NCBI RefSeq assembly: GCF_900169485.1
Contig: NZ_LT821227.1
Span: 930,001 to 994,000, forward strand
Reading direction: 5' to 3'
Source of the DNA: Phoenicibacter congonensis
Lineage (GTDB): Bacteria > Actinomycetota > Coriobacteriia > Coriobacteriales > Eggerthellaceae
DNA: 64,000 nt
How positions within the stretch are numbered: position 1 is the stretch's first letter; each line of letters begins with the position of its first letter. Below are positions 1 to 7,795 of this stretch, piece by piece. A model generated the notes under the pieces. The model was not told the origin of the DNA. It saw only the letters and a list, made by a program, of their open reading frames with translations, and searched no databases. The position numbers were made by a program, and so were the translations under genes.

Positions 1-114
1 AGGACTTCCGCCAATTCGAAACCGGTGCTCATCGAGAGGTTCAACGATATGGTGGACGAGCTGATCGGGACCGACCCGTATTCCCGCGTGCTTCGGATCT
101 ACGGGGAGAAGTAG
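1..114 (+). CDS. C-terminal end of an unidentified protein (partial)
   Basis: Frame 1 is open from the window edge to a TAG at 112-114, giving 37 residues that end in DPYSRVLRIYGEK. Codon use is GC-rich like the genes that follow. The upstream part lies outside the window, so no family can be assigned. It reads in the same direction as the AbiE pair, about 110 bp before it. Confidence 0.5.
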   Translation, partial: RTSANSKPVLIERFNDMVDELIGTDPYSRVLRIYGEK

Positions 115-186
115 CGGCAATCGACGAGCAGGCTTCGGATCGCTGGCGGTCCAAGTCTGCTCGTTCTTTCGGCATGATACAAACAC

Positions 187-209
187 TTGCACTGAATCTA
201 TGCTAATAT
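187..209 (+). promoter_or_regulatory. Extended -10 promoter for the AbiE operon
   Basis: TGCTAATAT at 201-209 matches an extended -10 (TG-N-TAATAT). A TTGCAC at 187-192 is spaced too closely to be a normal -35. Transcription would start near 215-218, only about 10 nt before the AbiEi ATG at 226, where no Shine-Dalgarno is visible. The message may therefore be leaderless or nearly so, which is common in actinobacteria. Confidence 0.45.
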
Positions 210-225
210 ATCAGTGTGATTGTTT

Positions 226-825
226 ATGGCAAATAGAAGCGAACAGAGGATCGAGCGACTGCTCGACGAGAACAACGGCGTCCTCATCGTCTCTGAGGCG
301 ATAGGTTCGGGGATCCCGAGGAACGCGGTCTACGACTTCGCGAGGGAGCGGGGGCTGGAGAAGGCGTCCCCGGGCATCTTCGTGGATGCCGACATGTTCC
401 CCGACGAGCTTTATCTGCTCCAGGCGCGCTACCCCAAGGTCGTGTTCTCGCACGAGACGGCCCTCTACCTCCACGACATGGCGGAGCGCGAGCCAGTCCC
501 CATCGTCCTCACGGTGGAGTCGGGCTACCACTCGGGGTCCCTCAAGGACCAGGGCGTGAGGATCTTCTACGTGAAGCCGGAGTGGTACGGCCTCGGGATC
601 TCCGAGGCCGAGTCTCCGGGCGGCCATGTCGTGAGGGCATACGACAGGGAGCGCACCGTCTGCGACGTCGTGCGCAGGAAGGCGGCCATGGATCCCGCCG
701 CCTACGGCTACGCCCTCCGCAGGTACGCAGCGAGCAGGGAGAAGGACCTCGCCAGACTCGGGCGCTATGCCAGGGAGATGGGGGTCGAGAGGCAGGTGCA
801 GCAGGCGATGGAGGTGCTTCTGTGA
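226..825 (+). CDS. AbiEi-like type IV antitoxin / transcriptional repressor
   Basis: A 199-residue protein with an N-terminal winged-helix region (about residues 1-50, RSEQRIERLLDENNGVL) and a C-terminal AbiEi-type domain with VFSHETALYLHDM and YDRERTVCDVVRRKAAMD. In this family the antitoxin represses its own promoter and counteracts AbiEii without direct binding, which is the type IV toxin-antitoxin arrangement. The ATG at 226 is preferred over an upstream in-frame TTG at 220. Its stop overlaps the GTG start of the next gene (GTGA), so the two are translationally coupled. Family assignment is by recognition of the domain pattern and the partner gene. Confidence 0.85.
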   Translation: MANRSEQRIERLLDENNGVLIVSEAIGSGIPRNAVYDFARERGLEKASPGIFVDADMFPDELYLLQARYPKVVFSHETALYLHDMAEREPVPIVLTVESGYHSGSLKDQGVRIFYVKPEWYGLGISEAESPGGHVVRAYDRERTVCDVVRRKAAMDPAAYGYALRRYAASREKDLARLGRYAREMGVERQVQQAMEVLL

Positions 826-1679
826 TAAAGGGCGCGCGCAGGGTGAAGGACCTGATCCGCAACAAAGCGAAGGGAGACAGCAGCAGGTCCCAGGCGCTCT
901 TGCGCCACTACGCCATGGAGCGGTTCCTGGAAAGGCTCGCGAACTCCCCATACCGAGACAACTTCGTGCTCAAGGGCGGCATGCTGATGTCCTCGCTCGT
1001 GGGCGTGGACCAGCGCAGCACGATGGACATCGACGCGACCGTCAAGGGATTGACGCTCGATACGGGCAACGCCCTCAAGGTCGTGGAGGAGATCGCCTCC
1101 GTCGAGCTCGACGACGGCATGGAGTTCCAGGTCGGCGGCGCGGGAGAGATCATGGAGGACTCCGAGTACGGCGGCGTGAGGATTGCGCTCACGGCCCGCA
1201 TGGAGAAGACCCGCATTCCCCTGAAGATCGACATATCGACGGGGGACGCGATCACCCCGGCCGAGGTCATGCACAGATACCGCCTCATGTTCGAGGACCG
1301 CGACATCGGCATATGGGCGTACCCGGTGGAGACCGTGCTCGCGGAGAAGGTGGAGACCGCACTCGCAAGAGGAATCCTCAACACGAGGATGAGGGACTTC
1401 TACGACGTCTACATGCTCCGCGAGCTGGACGAGGGCCTGGAGCCGCCGAGCCTGAGGGCGGCGCTTGAGGCCACTATCGATAAGAGGGGCAGCAGCGTCA
1501 GTGCATCCAGCTACGCTCAAACACTGTCCGAGATAGAGGACAGCACGGCCATGGCGGAGAGATGGCGGTCCTACGGCCTGTCGAACCCATACGCTGCCTC
1601 AATCGCGTGGCCAGATGCCGTAGGGTCGCTTCGACTCCTGTGCGACGCGTGCTGGCAGGGTTCGCGAGAGTCCGATTAG
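822..1679 (+). CDS. AbiEii/AbiGii nucleotidyltransferase toxin
   Basis: A 285-residue protein starting at the GTG that overlaps the antitoxin stop by 4 nt. It carries the nucleotidyltransferase signature of the family: FVLKGGMLM (KGG at 51-53), STMDIDAT with the catalytic acidic pair D69/D71, LKIDIS with a third acidic residue near 137, AEKVETALARG with K176, and RDFYDVYML around 191-199. AbiEii toxins transfer nucleotides to a cellular target and cause growth arrest or abortive phage infection. All expected catalytic motifs are present, so the toxin looks intact. A longer reading upstream in this frame is an overlap with the antitoxin and is not favoured. Confidence 0.87.
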   Translation: MIKGARRVKDLIRNKAKGDSSRSQALLRHYAMERFLERLANSPYRDNFVLKGGMLMSSLVGVDQRSTMDIDATVKGLTLDTGNALKVVEEIASVELDDGMEFQVGGAGEIMEDSEYGGVRIALTARMEKTRIPLKIDISTGDAITPAEVMHRYRLMFEDRDIGIWAYPVETVLAEKVETALARGILNTRMRDFYDVYMLRELDEGLEPPSLRAALEATIDKRGSSVSASSYAQTLSEIEDSTAMAERWRSYGLSNPYAASIAWPDAVGSLRLLCDACWQGSRESD

Positions 1680-1811
1680 CCGATCGCGGATTCGGGGCCT
1701 ATATGGCAAATTTCGCTCGGAAACGGCGAGCATAACCGCCATGCGCCCAGGAAGAACCGCACCCGGATTACTCCAAAGAAGAACCCGTTTAAGACTTAGG
1801 ACGGTACAAAG

Positions 1812-2780
1812 ATGGTTATCCTCATAGGCGGAGCGAGCCATACGGGCAAGACCCTCCTGGCACAGAGGCTCATGGAGCGGTACCGCTATCCCGTGCTCTC
1901 GATCGACCTTCTGAAGATGGGACTCATCCGCAGCGGCCAGACCGAGCTTACGCCCGAGGACGACGACCTGCTCACCCCGTACCTGTGGGGAATCGTCCAA
2001 GAGATCGTGAAGACGGCCATCGAGAACGGGCAGAACCTCATCGTCGAGGGATGCTACATTCCGTTCGACTGGGAAGACGGCTTCGATCCCGGTTACCTCG
2101 AACAGATAGAGTACGTCTGCCTCATCATGTCGAAACAGTACCTGGAGAATCACGGTGACAATGTCGCGCGCTTCGAGAACGCGATCGAGCGGCGGGTCTC
2201 CGGCGAAGTAGACGTTAACGAGCTCATCGAAGAGAACGAGCGAAACCTCGCGTCGTGCCGACAGCGTGGGTTGCGGTACCATCTCATCGACGATAGCTAC
2301 GACGTTGGAGAACCGGAGGTCTGCTTCTTGCCCGGCAAAGACCTCGATGCAGCAGCCAAGCTGTTCAGCGACACAGTCCATGCGGTCAACTCCAGGGACT
2401 ACACCCCCGAGCAACTCGATGCCTGGGCACCCCGAGATGAACGGTGCTTGGCGCAAATTGCCGAAAAGCTTTCGGAACAGCAGACGGTCGGTCTCAAGGA
2501 GTGCGGCATCCTCCTTGGCTTCGGCAGTCTGGACGACGAGGGCGACATCGACATGCTCTTCGTGCGCAAGGATCGACAGGGGCAGGGCGTCGCGAAGGTC
2601 ATCCTCCGCGAGCTTGAGCGCTTGGCTCTGAAGAGCGGCAAGCAGGCCGTCTCCACCTTCGCCTCGGTGACCGCGCGGCCCTTCTTCGAGCGCATGGGCT
2701 ACGGGGTGAAGCGCGAGAACGTCGTCGATAGAGACGGCGTGTCGCTCGTCAACTACCTTATGAGCAAGCAGCTTCCATAG
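1812..2780 (+). CDS. P-loop kinase-like domain fused to a GNAT acetyltransferase
   Basis: The 322-residue protein has two halves. Residues 1 to about 175 resemble a small nucleotide or 2-phosphoglycerate-type kinase with a Walker A loop GGASHTGKT at 6-14 and a LIVEGCYIPF strand typical of such folds. From about 180 a GNAT domain begins, with the DTVHAVNSRDYTPEQLDAW entry motif of YafP-like acetyltransferases and the acetyl-CoA loop RKDRQGQGVAK (RQGQG at 255-259), then RPFFERMGYG. A weak AGGA lies about 10 nt before the ATG. The substrate is unknown. The gene stands alone between the AbiE pair and a gene-free region. The fusion could modify a small molecule such as an antibiotic by phosphorylation and acetylation, but that is inference. 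Confidence 0.75.
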   Translation: MVILIGGASHTGKTLLAQRLMERYRYPVLSIDLLKMGLIRSGQTELTPEDDDLLTPYLWGIVQEIVKTAIENGQNLIVEGCYIPFDWEDGFDPGYLEQIEYVCLIMSKQYLENHGDNVARFENAIERRVSGEVDVNELIEENERNLASCRQRGLRYHLIDDSYDVGEPEVCFLPGKDLDAAAKLFSDTVHAVNSRDYTPEQLDAWAPRDERCLAQIAEKLSEQQTVGLKECGILLGFGSLDDEGDIDMLFVRKDRQGQGVAKVILRELERLALKSGKQAVSTFASVTARPFFERMGYGVKRENVVDRDGVSLVNYLMSKQLP

Positions 2781-2789
2781 GGTAGAGAG

Positions 2790-3670
2790 TTGAACTCATC
2801 GCGAACTCACTTTGAACTCATGGTTTCACGTTTGCGCAGGTAGAGGATTTACACCCATACCCTAATTTTACTCCAGCGTTATTCCTGGGTGTAAAAATGC
2901 GTCCTATGCAATAGGCGGTTGAACTCAACTATAATATGTGCGGAGAGTTTTGGCTGGTCAGGCAGCGGGTTTTCTGGTTTTCCGATTTACTCCCTCACGC
3001 TAAGACCAGAGATCGCGAAACGACTGAGTTCAAAATGGTACTGGAAATGTTCGGCACTGGCTGGACATCCTGTAACGAGGTGATACGACATGATGCTGTT
3101 CGAACAACTATCCCCCACTCCCACCATCGAGTGGGAGTAAGCCGATAGGGCTTTGACCTGCACTTTTGAGTGCCGCACTGTGCCGCTGAGTTTCGTTTCG
3201 TACGAGAGTCACGGCAAAGCCGCCAGCGACATTGGTGAGTAAATACGGTAATCGAGCCTCCGTTCCCTCGTTGGAACGGAGGCTTTTTCTTTGCCTTTTT
3301 ACTCCCTTTTACCTGCGATTTCGCCATTTACTCCCCATATTTCAAGATTGCAAAGTACGGGGCGGTATTCGGGGGAATGGGAGTAAGGATTTATCCCAAG
3401 TGAGTAGGCGCTCGGTTTTTGTCCCCGAGGGCGAAACGGGGTTGTTTCGGGGCCCGTGAAACTCAAATCGAACTCAACGGGCATTTTTACGGTCTCCGTA
3501 CGGCGTTTCCCCAGGTGGTTAATGGGGAGTAAAGAATCTCGCCGTCTCAAGGAAAGCGGGAGTAATCAGGGGAAATGCCGCGGTGTACTGCCGTGTGCTG
3601 CCGTGTAAGCCACCGCGTCGTTTACTCCCCGGACATGCCGGAAATGACTTGGCACGCAATGGGGAGTAAA
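2790..3670. repeat. Gene-free region with ten TTTACTCCC-type and six GAACTCA-type sites
   Basis: No convincing gene lies between 2781 and 3757. Instead the decamer TTTACTCCCC (or its complement GGGGAGTAAA, last base variable) occurs at about 2867, 2986, 3133, 3298, 3327, 3379, 3524, 3558, 3621 and 3661, in both orientations. A second motif, TTGAACTCA or close variants, occurs at about 2790, 2803, 2812, 2919, 3025 (inverted) and 3470. An 8-bp hairpin ACTCCCAC/GTGGGAGT at 3117-3138 includes one decamer. Clustered short sites beside a repressor/excisionase/integrase module resemble integrase arm-type or excisionase sites of an element end. Iterons are an alternative. Confidence 0.7.
3255..3292 (+). 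terminator. Strong rho-independent terminator
   Basis: A perfect 12-bp stem, AGCCTCCGTTCC (3255-3266) with GGAACGGAGGCT (3273-3284), has a 6-nt loop and is followed by TTTTCTTT. No gene ends nearby on this strand: the kinase/GNAT gene stops 475 bp earlier. It may therefore end a non-coding transcript, perhaps from the TATAAT at 2930-2935. Confidence 0.8.
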
Positions 3671-3757
3671 AACTCAGCATACTCAGGTGCGAGCGGAGCT
3701 CACCGCCTTGCCTGGCGCCCTGATTCGGTTGCGCTGGTTGCGAAATGCGGGGAGCAG

Positions 3758-4171
3758 CTACAGCGAGGCTTTCCAGTCCTCGTACTCGGCGGCGTCGATC
3801 TCGCCGTTCTCGAGCTGCACGCGCTTCTCAGCCCACAGTTCAATCGCCATCGCGGCTTTGGGGGCGCGTGGAGCCTTGGGGTTCAGGGAGAGGCCCGAGC
3901 CGTCGGCTGCGGGAACGATGCCGAAGGAGTTCTCGAGCCGCACGAGCAGCGACATGAGGTCGCCCGCGGTCTCGACGCCGTAATCCTTGAGGGCGTTGAC
4001 GGAAACGCTTAGTGCTGCGGCTATGGATTTGAGCAGCTCGGGCTTCACGGCGCGGATGCCGCTCTCGTAGTGGCGCACGGCCCCCTCGGTCAGACCGACC
4101 GCCTCGGCGAGCTGAGCCTGCGTCATGCCGCGCGACTTGCGGTACCGCCTTATGTTTTCGCCTACGGACAT
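3758..4171 (-). CDS. XRE-family transcriptional repressor of the integrative element
   Basis: A 137-residue protein with a Cro/CI-type helix-turn-helix at residues about 5-60 (NIRRYRKSRGMTQAQLAEAV, then EGAVRHYESG) and a C-terminal part ending AAEYEDWKASL. The start at 4171 is chosen because AGGAGG lies just upstream; a longer frame to 4231 would run through the operator region. It is divergent from the excisionase and integrase genes and shares with them an intergenic region holding three palindromic operators. It probably represses both promoters and keeps the element integrated. This role is inferred from layout; the HTH itself is clear. Confidence 0.85.
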   Translation of the reverse strand: MSVGENIRRYRKSRGMTQAQLAEAVGLTEGAVRHYESGIRAVKPELLKSIAAALSVSVNALKDYGVETAGDLMSLLVRLENSFGIVPAADGSGLSLNPKAPRAPKAAMAIELWAEKRVQLENGEIDAAEYEDWKASL

Positions 4172-4202
4172 GCGCCCTCCTCCTGGAATTATGTACTCGC
4201 AC

Positions 4203-4292
4203 ATCTTATCAGCGTACGCAAATGTACGCAATTCTATTGACAGTACGGATTCGTACGTTTACTCTCAATCTGTAAACCGTACGTATCCGTAC
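4203..4292. promoter_or_regulatory. Divergent promoters with three GTACG-N4-CGTAC operators
   Basis: Three 14-bp palindromes occur at 4214-4227 (GTACGcaaaTGTAC), 4243-4256 (GTACGgattCGTAC) and 4279-4292 (GTACGtatcCGTAC). Rightward, TTGACA at 4237-4242 and TACTCT at 4260-4265 are 17 bp apart with operator 2 in the spacer. Leftward, TTGCGT (complement of 4226-4231) and TAAGAT (complement of 4203-4208) are also 17 bp apart with operator 1 in the spacer. Operator 3 lies downstream of the rightward promoter. This is a lysogeny-type switch, presumably bound by the XRE protein. Confidence 0.8.
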
Positions 4293-4311
4293 GCTATTGA
4301 TGGGAGGAGCC

Positions 4312-4515
4312 ATGGACGAGAAGGTGGCGAAGACGCCGAGGCCGCACATGCTGGACGCCGACGAGGTCGCGGAGCTGCTGAGGATCAAGAAAGGCAGCGC
4401 CTACGAGGTGATCAGGAAGATAAATGCCGAGCAGGAGGCGCGCGGGCGCGTGGTTATCCGCGGACGCGTTCGGAGCGACGTCTTCGACGCCCTGTACTTC
4501 CCGGAGGTGGACTGA
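4312..4515 (+). CDS. Excisionase-like HTH DNA-binding protein
   Basis: A 67-residue basic protein with a MerR/excisionase-type winged helix: LDADEVAELLRIKKGSAYEV and IRKINAEQEARGRVVIRGRV. The start at 4312 is chosen for GGGAGGAG 3 nt upstream; in-frame TTG and ATG codons slightly earlier have no such site. The stop is immediately before the integrase start, so the two are one operon. Proteins of this size directly before a tyrosine integrase usually direct excision. Regulation is probably by the XRE repressor through the operators just upstream. Confidence 0.8.
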   Translation: MDEKVAKTPRPHMLDADEVAELLRIKKGSAYEVIRKINAEQEARGRVVIRGRVRSDVFDALYFPEVD

Positions 4516-4516
4516 C

Positions 4517-5587
4517 ATGCCCGTGTACAAGGATGGCAACAACGGCACGTTCTACGTGCAGTGCTACTACCGCGACGCCCGCGGCTCGAAGCGCCACAAG
4601 ACGAAGCGCGGCTTCTCCTCCGAGGTGGAGGCCGCAGTGTGGGAGAGCCAGTTCAAGAGCCTTAACGGCGGGGCCATGGACATGACGTTCTCCGAGTTCG
4701 TCGAGGTGTACGCCTCAGAGGTGAAGCCGCGCATACGCGAGCACACGTGGATCACCAAGGAGTACATCATCAACGACAAGCTCGTGCCGTTCTTCGGGGA
4801 CATGCGCATGTGCGACGTGAGGCCGATCGACGTCATCAGGTGGCAAAACGAGCTCACCGAGCACCGGGACGCCGACGGGAAGCCCTGGGCGCCGACGTAC
4901 CTGCGCACGGTGAACAACCAGCTCAACGCCATCTTCAACCACGCCGAGCGCTACTACGGCCTTGTCGACAACCCGGTGCGCAGGGTCGACAAGATAGGCT
5001 CGAAGAAGGGCGGCGAGATGCAGTTCTGGACCAAGGACGAGTACCTGAGGTTCAGCGAGGCAGTCATGGACAAGCCGCTGTCGTTCCACGCCTTCGAGCT
5101 GCTGTACTGGACGGGCATACGCTGCGGCGAGCTCCTGGCGCTCACGCCGTCCGACTTCATGCTGGATAGCTCGCGGCTGCGCATCAACAAGTCGTACCAG
5201 AGCCTCCACGGCGTGGACACCGTGACCGACCCCAAGACGCCCAAGTCCGTGCGCACGATCGTCATGCCCGCCTTCCTTCGCGACGAGATGGCGGACTTCA
5301 TCGAGATGCGCGACGACGTCGCCCCCGACGAGCGCCTGTTCGCCGTGACCAAGCACTTCCTGGCCCACGAGATGGAGCGCGGGTGCAAGGCGTCGGGCGT
5401 GAAGCGCATCCGCATACACGACATACGCCACAGCCACGTGAGCCTGCTGATCGAGATGGGCTTCTCCGCGCTTGCCATCGCCGAGCGCATGGGCCACGAG
5501 GCGGTTGACATCACCTACCGATACGCGCACCTGTTCCCCACGAAGCAGGACGAGATGGCCGCCGCGCTCGACGGAGCGAAGGGGTAA
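4517..5587 (+). CDS. Tyrosine recombinase/integrase
   Basis: A 356-residue phage/ICE-type integrase with an N-terminal arm-binding AP2-like region (residues 1-50, YYRDARGSKRHKTKRGF), a SAM-like core-binding domain (about 55-160) and a complete catalytic domain. The active-site set is visible: R202 (TGIRCGEL), K240 (TDPKTPKS), H301 and R304 (HDIRHSH), H327 (GHEAVD) and the nucleophile Y336 (YRYAHL). The start at 4517 has GGAGG 9 nt upstream and follows the excisionase-like gene directly. It should integrate and excise the surrounding element. The attachment site was not identified. Confidence 0.93.
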   Translation: MPVYKDGNNGTFYVQCYYRDARGSKRHKTKRGFSSEVEAAVWESQFKSLNGGAMDMTFSEFVEVYASEVKPRIREHTWITKEYIINDKLVPFFGDMRMCDVRPIDVIRWQNELTEHRDADGKPWAPTYLRTVNNQLNAIFNHAERYYGLVDNPVRRVDKIGSKKGGEMQFWTKDEYLRFSEAVMDKPLSFHAFELLYWTGIRCGELLALTPSDFMLDSSRLRINKSYQSLHGVDTVTDPKTPKSVRTIVMPAFLRDEMADFIEMRDDVAPDERLFAVTKHFLAHEMERGCKASGVKRIRIHDIRHSHVSLLIEMGFSALAIAERMGHEAVDITYRYAHLFPTKQDEMAAALDGAKG

Positions 5588-5592
5588 GAAGG

Positions 5593-6018
5593 ATGCCGTG
5601 CGAGAACAGCGCCCGCAAGCGCAGCAAGACGATGGCGTTCCGCTGCACGCCCGAGGAGCACAAGCTCATATGCGAGATGGCCGCCTGGAGCGGCATGAAC
5701 AGGCAGGACTACATCGTCGCCAAGCTCACCGATACCCAGGTCGAGGTGAGGCCCTCTGTAAGCGTGCAGAAGGCGCTGAAGGACTCAATGGCGGAATTGG
5801 CCAAGGAGGTCCGGCTGGCGACCTCCTACGGCGAGCTGAGCGAGTCCCTGCAGCAGAGGATCGAACTCGTGATGAGGTTCTTCCTGGCGCTCGGAGAGGG
5901 GGTTGAGGCACCAGTGACGGAAGCGCCACCGCAAACCTCGCATTTGGAAGAGCCGACAACATCCGTCATGGATGCGGGCTCCGACAACGCAAGCATCTTC
6001 GAGATGGGGCGCATGTAA
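5593..6018 (+). CDS. Mobilisation-type ribbon-helix-helix protein (MobC-like)
   Basis: A 141-residue protein. Residues 10-50 (MAFRCTPEEHKLICEMAAW, then MNRQDYIVAKLTD) match the ribbon-helix-helix pattern of plasmid mobilisation and relaxosome accessory proteins. The C-terminal third is low in conservation and acidic. It starts 5 bp after the integrase stop with GAAGGA upstream, so it is co-transcribed. In other elements such proteins help a relaxase at oriT, but no relaxase gene is in this window. The element may be mobilised in trans or be partly eroded. It converges with the defence cluster, whose last gene ends 3 bp away. Confidence 0.65.
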   Translation: MPCENSARKRSKTMAFRCTPEEHKLICEMAAWSGMNRQDYIVAKLTDTQVEVRPSVSVQKALKDSMAELAKEVRLATSYGELSESLQQRIELVMRFFLALGEGVEAPVTEAPPQTSHLEEPTTSVMDAGSDNASIFEMGRM

Positions 6019-6021
6019 GGT

Positions 6022-7725
6022 TTAACGCCAGACCTCCAACGCCTTGTCCGCAAGCCATTCGGCGCGATCGGCGATATCGCCCTCGTCCCAAGACTCCTTC
6101 TCCAGGGCGCCGGCCATGGTCGCAAGGCCGGCGGCGCAGAGGGCAAGACCGTCCTTGTATCCCTTTCCCTGCTTCTTGGTGGGCCAATCGGCATCGCGGA
6201 TGGAGGCGTTGAGCGAATGCGTGATTATGGCGAGGTTGCCGAGCGTGAGGAGCTTCCTGTCCCTTCGCGTGGCAGCCTCATCGTCGAGGGCTCCCCATTT
6301 GTTGCGCCACTTCTTGGGCATCATGTGCTCGAGGGTGTACTGGTTGAACCCGAGCAGGGCCGTGCTGCTCATGCCCGGACGAATGGCGCTTTCCAGCAGA
6401 TAGAGGACGCCCTTGGACTGGAGGTTGTACAGACACGATTCCTCGAATGCCGTCCGAACCTCGGCGTCGCCGGGCATGTACGTCGTCGCCTCTTCGTTGG
6501 CTTCGAGAGCCTTCCTCAGGGCCTCCGCGTCCTTCACCTCGTTCAGGATCAGCGAGGTGAACAGCCTGTTGTAGTTCTTCGTGGTCGCCTGAACCAGCGT
6601 TCGGCGGACGATGTAGCTCTCAAGCAGGGCGAAGACCTCGGATTCCTCGCCCGAAGACTCCGCGTTCTTGCGAACGTAGAGCACGTACGGGATAAGCGTC
6701 GAGTTCTTGAGGCCGAATATCAGCACGTTCAGGCGCTCGACGCCGGGAGCGGAGGGGATGTCCGCGTCGCAGTAGCCTGGGTCAAACGTGGACTCGAACA
6801 CCTCGGCATACGCCTTCATGCTGCCGAGGATCTCGTCCTTGTCTCCGTTGCAGTACCTGCCGATGAAGTCCTTGTAGGACTGGAAGAGGTTGGACGTGCG
6901 CGAATAGAAGAGCTTGTCCTCGGTCGTGACGCCGCGCTTCTTGTCCTGAACCAGGATCTGGAGGAACGCGTCGAAGAACAGGTCGACGAGCGTGCGCTTG
7001 ATGCGCCCGGTAACGACCTCCTGCTCCCAATACTCCCTCTTCTCCGCCGTGGGTTCGAAGACGTCCTCCCAGCACTCCTTGAACGCCTGCTCGTTCTCGC
7101 GGTTGAAGAAGTAGTTCTTGAGGAGCTCCGCCGTCGTCAGGCGCACCCCGAGCGAGTTGATGGTGTCGAATATCTGCTGCTCGTCCTCGCCCTCGGTGAG
7201 GTCGATGCAGACGAACTGGACGTTCGACTTGATCGTGTTCCTGTCGACCTTCTCTGGGTCGATGTTCTTGAGGAAGTAGTTGTAGGCAAGGGCGATGGAC
7301 GAGGAGCCCTCGACAGGCTCGCAGCCCGTGGCGCTGACGACCTTCTCGAAATCCTGCCGGTCGTACTTGCCATGTCTCAAGGCGACTTCGCCGGTCTCCA
7401 GGACGAAATCTCGCTCGAACAGCCTATCGGCGTCGATTCTCGCGCAGAGTGCCTTGAAGAAGATGACCATGGTCGTGAGGCGCTGCTGGCCGTCGATGAC
7501 TGTGCGAACCTCGGACACCTCGGACCAAGTGTTGCCGGAGGAGGCTTGCTTCAGGATGATCGAGCCCAGGAAATAGGGCCGCTTCGAGGCCGTGACGAAC
7601 TCCATGTCGCCGAGGAAGCGCTCCCATTGCTCTTCTCCCCAGACGTACGCCCTTTGGTAGAAAGGTATTTCGAGCAGGCGCGATCCGTTGAACACGCCGC
7701 TTATCGTAGATTTTCCTGCATCCAT
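6022..7725 (-). CDS. DUF262/DUF1524 (GmrSD-like) nuclease
   Basis: A 567-residue protein. The N-terminal DUF262 domain carries IPFYQRAYVW (20-29) and the hallmark IDGQQRLTT (77-85), a ParB-like NTPase fold. The C-terminal DUF1524 HNH-type domain carries LEHMMPKKW near 465-473 and LGNLAIITHSLN near 495-506. In GmrSD and related type IV restriction enzymes this pair gives NTP-dependent cleavage of modified phage DNA. It is the last gene of the minus-strand cluster, 70 bp after the SNF2 gene. That larger gap means it could be an independent unit or belong to the operon. Confidence 0.85.
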   Translation of the reverse strand: MDAGKSTISGVFNGSRLLEIPFYQRAYVWGEEQWERFLGDMEFVTASKRPYFLGSIILKQASSGNTWSEVSEVRTVIDGQQRLTTMVIFFKALCARIDADRLFERDFVLETGEVALRHGKYDRQDFEKVVSATGCEPVEGSSSIALAYNYFLKNIDPEKVDRNTIKSNVQFVCIDLTEGEDEQQIFDTINSLGVRLTTAELLKNYFFNRENEQAFKECWEDVFEPTAEKREYWEQEVVTGRIKRTLVDLFFDAFLQILVQDKKRGVTTEDKLFYSRTSNLFQSYKDFIGRYCNGDKDEILGSMKAYAEVFESTFDPGYCDADIPSAPGVERLNVLIFGLKNSTLIPYVLYVRKNAESSGEESEVFALLESYIVRRTLVQATTKNYNRLFTSLILNEVKDAEALRKALEANEEATTYMPGDAEVRTAFEESCLYNLQSKGVLYLLESAIRPGMSSTALLGFNQYTLEHMMPKKWRNKWGALDDEAATRRDRKLLTLGNLAIITHSLNASIRDADWPTKKQGKGYKDGLALCAAGLATMAGALEKESWDEGDIADRAEWLADKALEVWR

Positions 7726-7795
7726 CCTTAAAGCCCTATCTTTCCTTCGCAGTTGTTACTTATGAGCCAATATCGTCAGTGCGCCGTTCGGCCTC

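Noticed and set aside
582-821. Extended N-terminus of AbiEii from an ATG at 582
   Set aside because: It overlaps the antitoxin gene in another frame. The GTG at 822 with a 4-bp overlap gives the expected family length and motif positions.
211-1520. Long minus-strand ORFs opposite the AbiE genes, and similar long ORFs opposite other GC-rich genes up to 18 kb
   Set aside because: High GC leaves few stop codons in antisense frames. These translations are low-complexity and lack start signals.
3095-3126. tRNA/tmRNA-like 3' end (GTTCGAAC followed by CCCACTCCCACCA) as an attachment site
   Set aside because: The distance from the TTCGA loop to CCA does not fit a T-arm plus acceptor stem, the would-be T-stem does not pair, and no matching 5' acceptor strand was found. 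The CCA is part of a simple hairpin.
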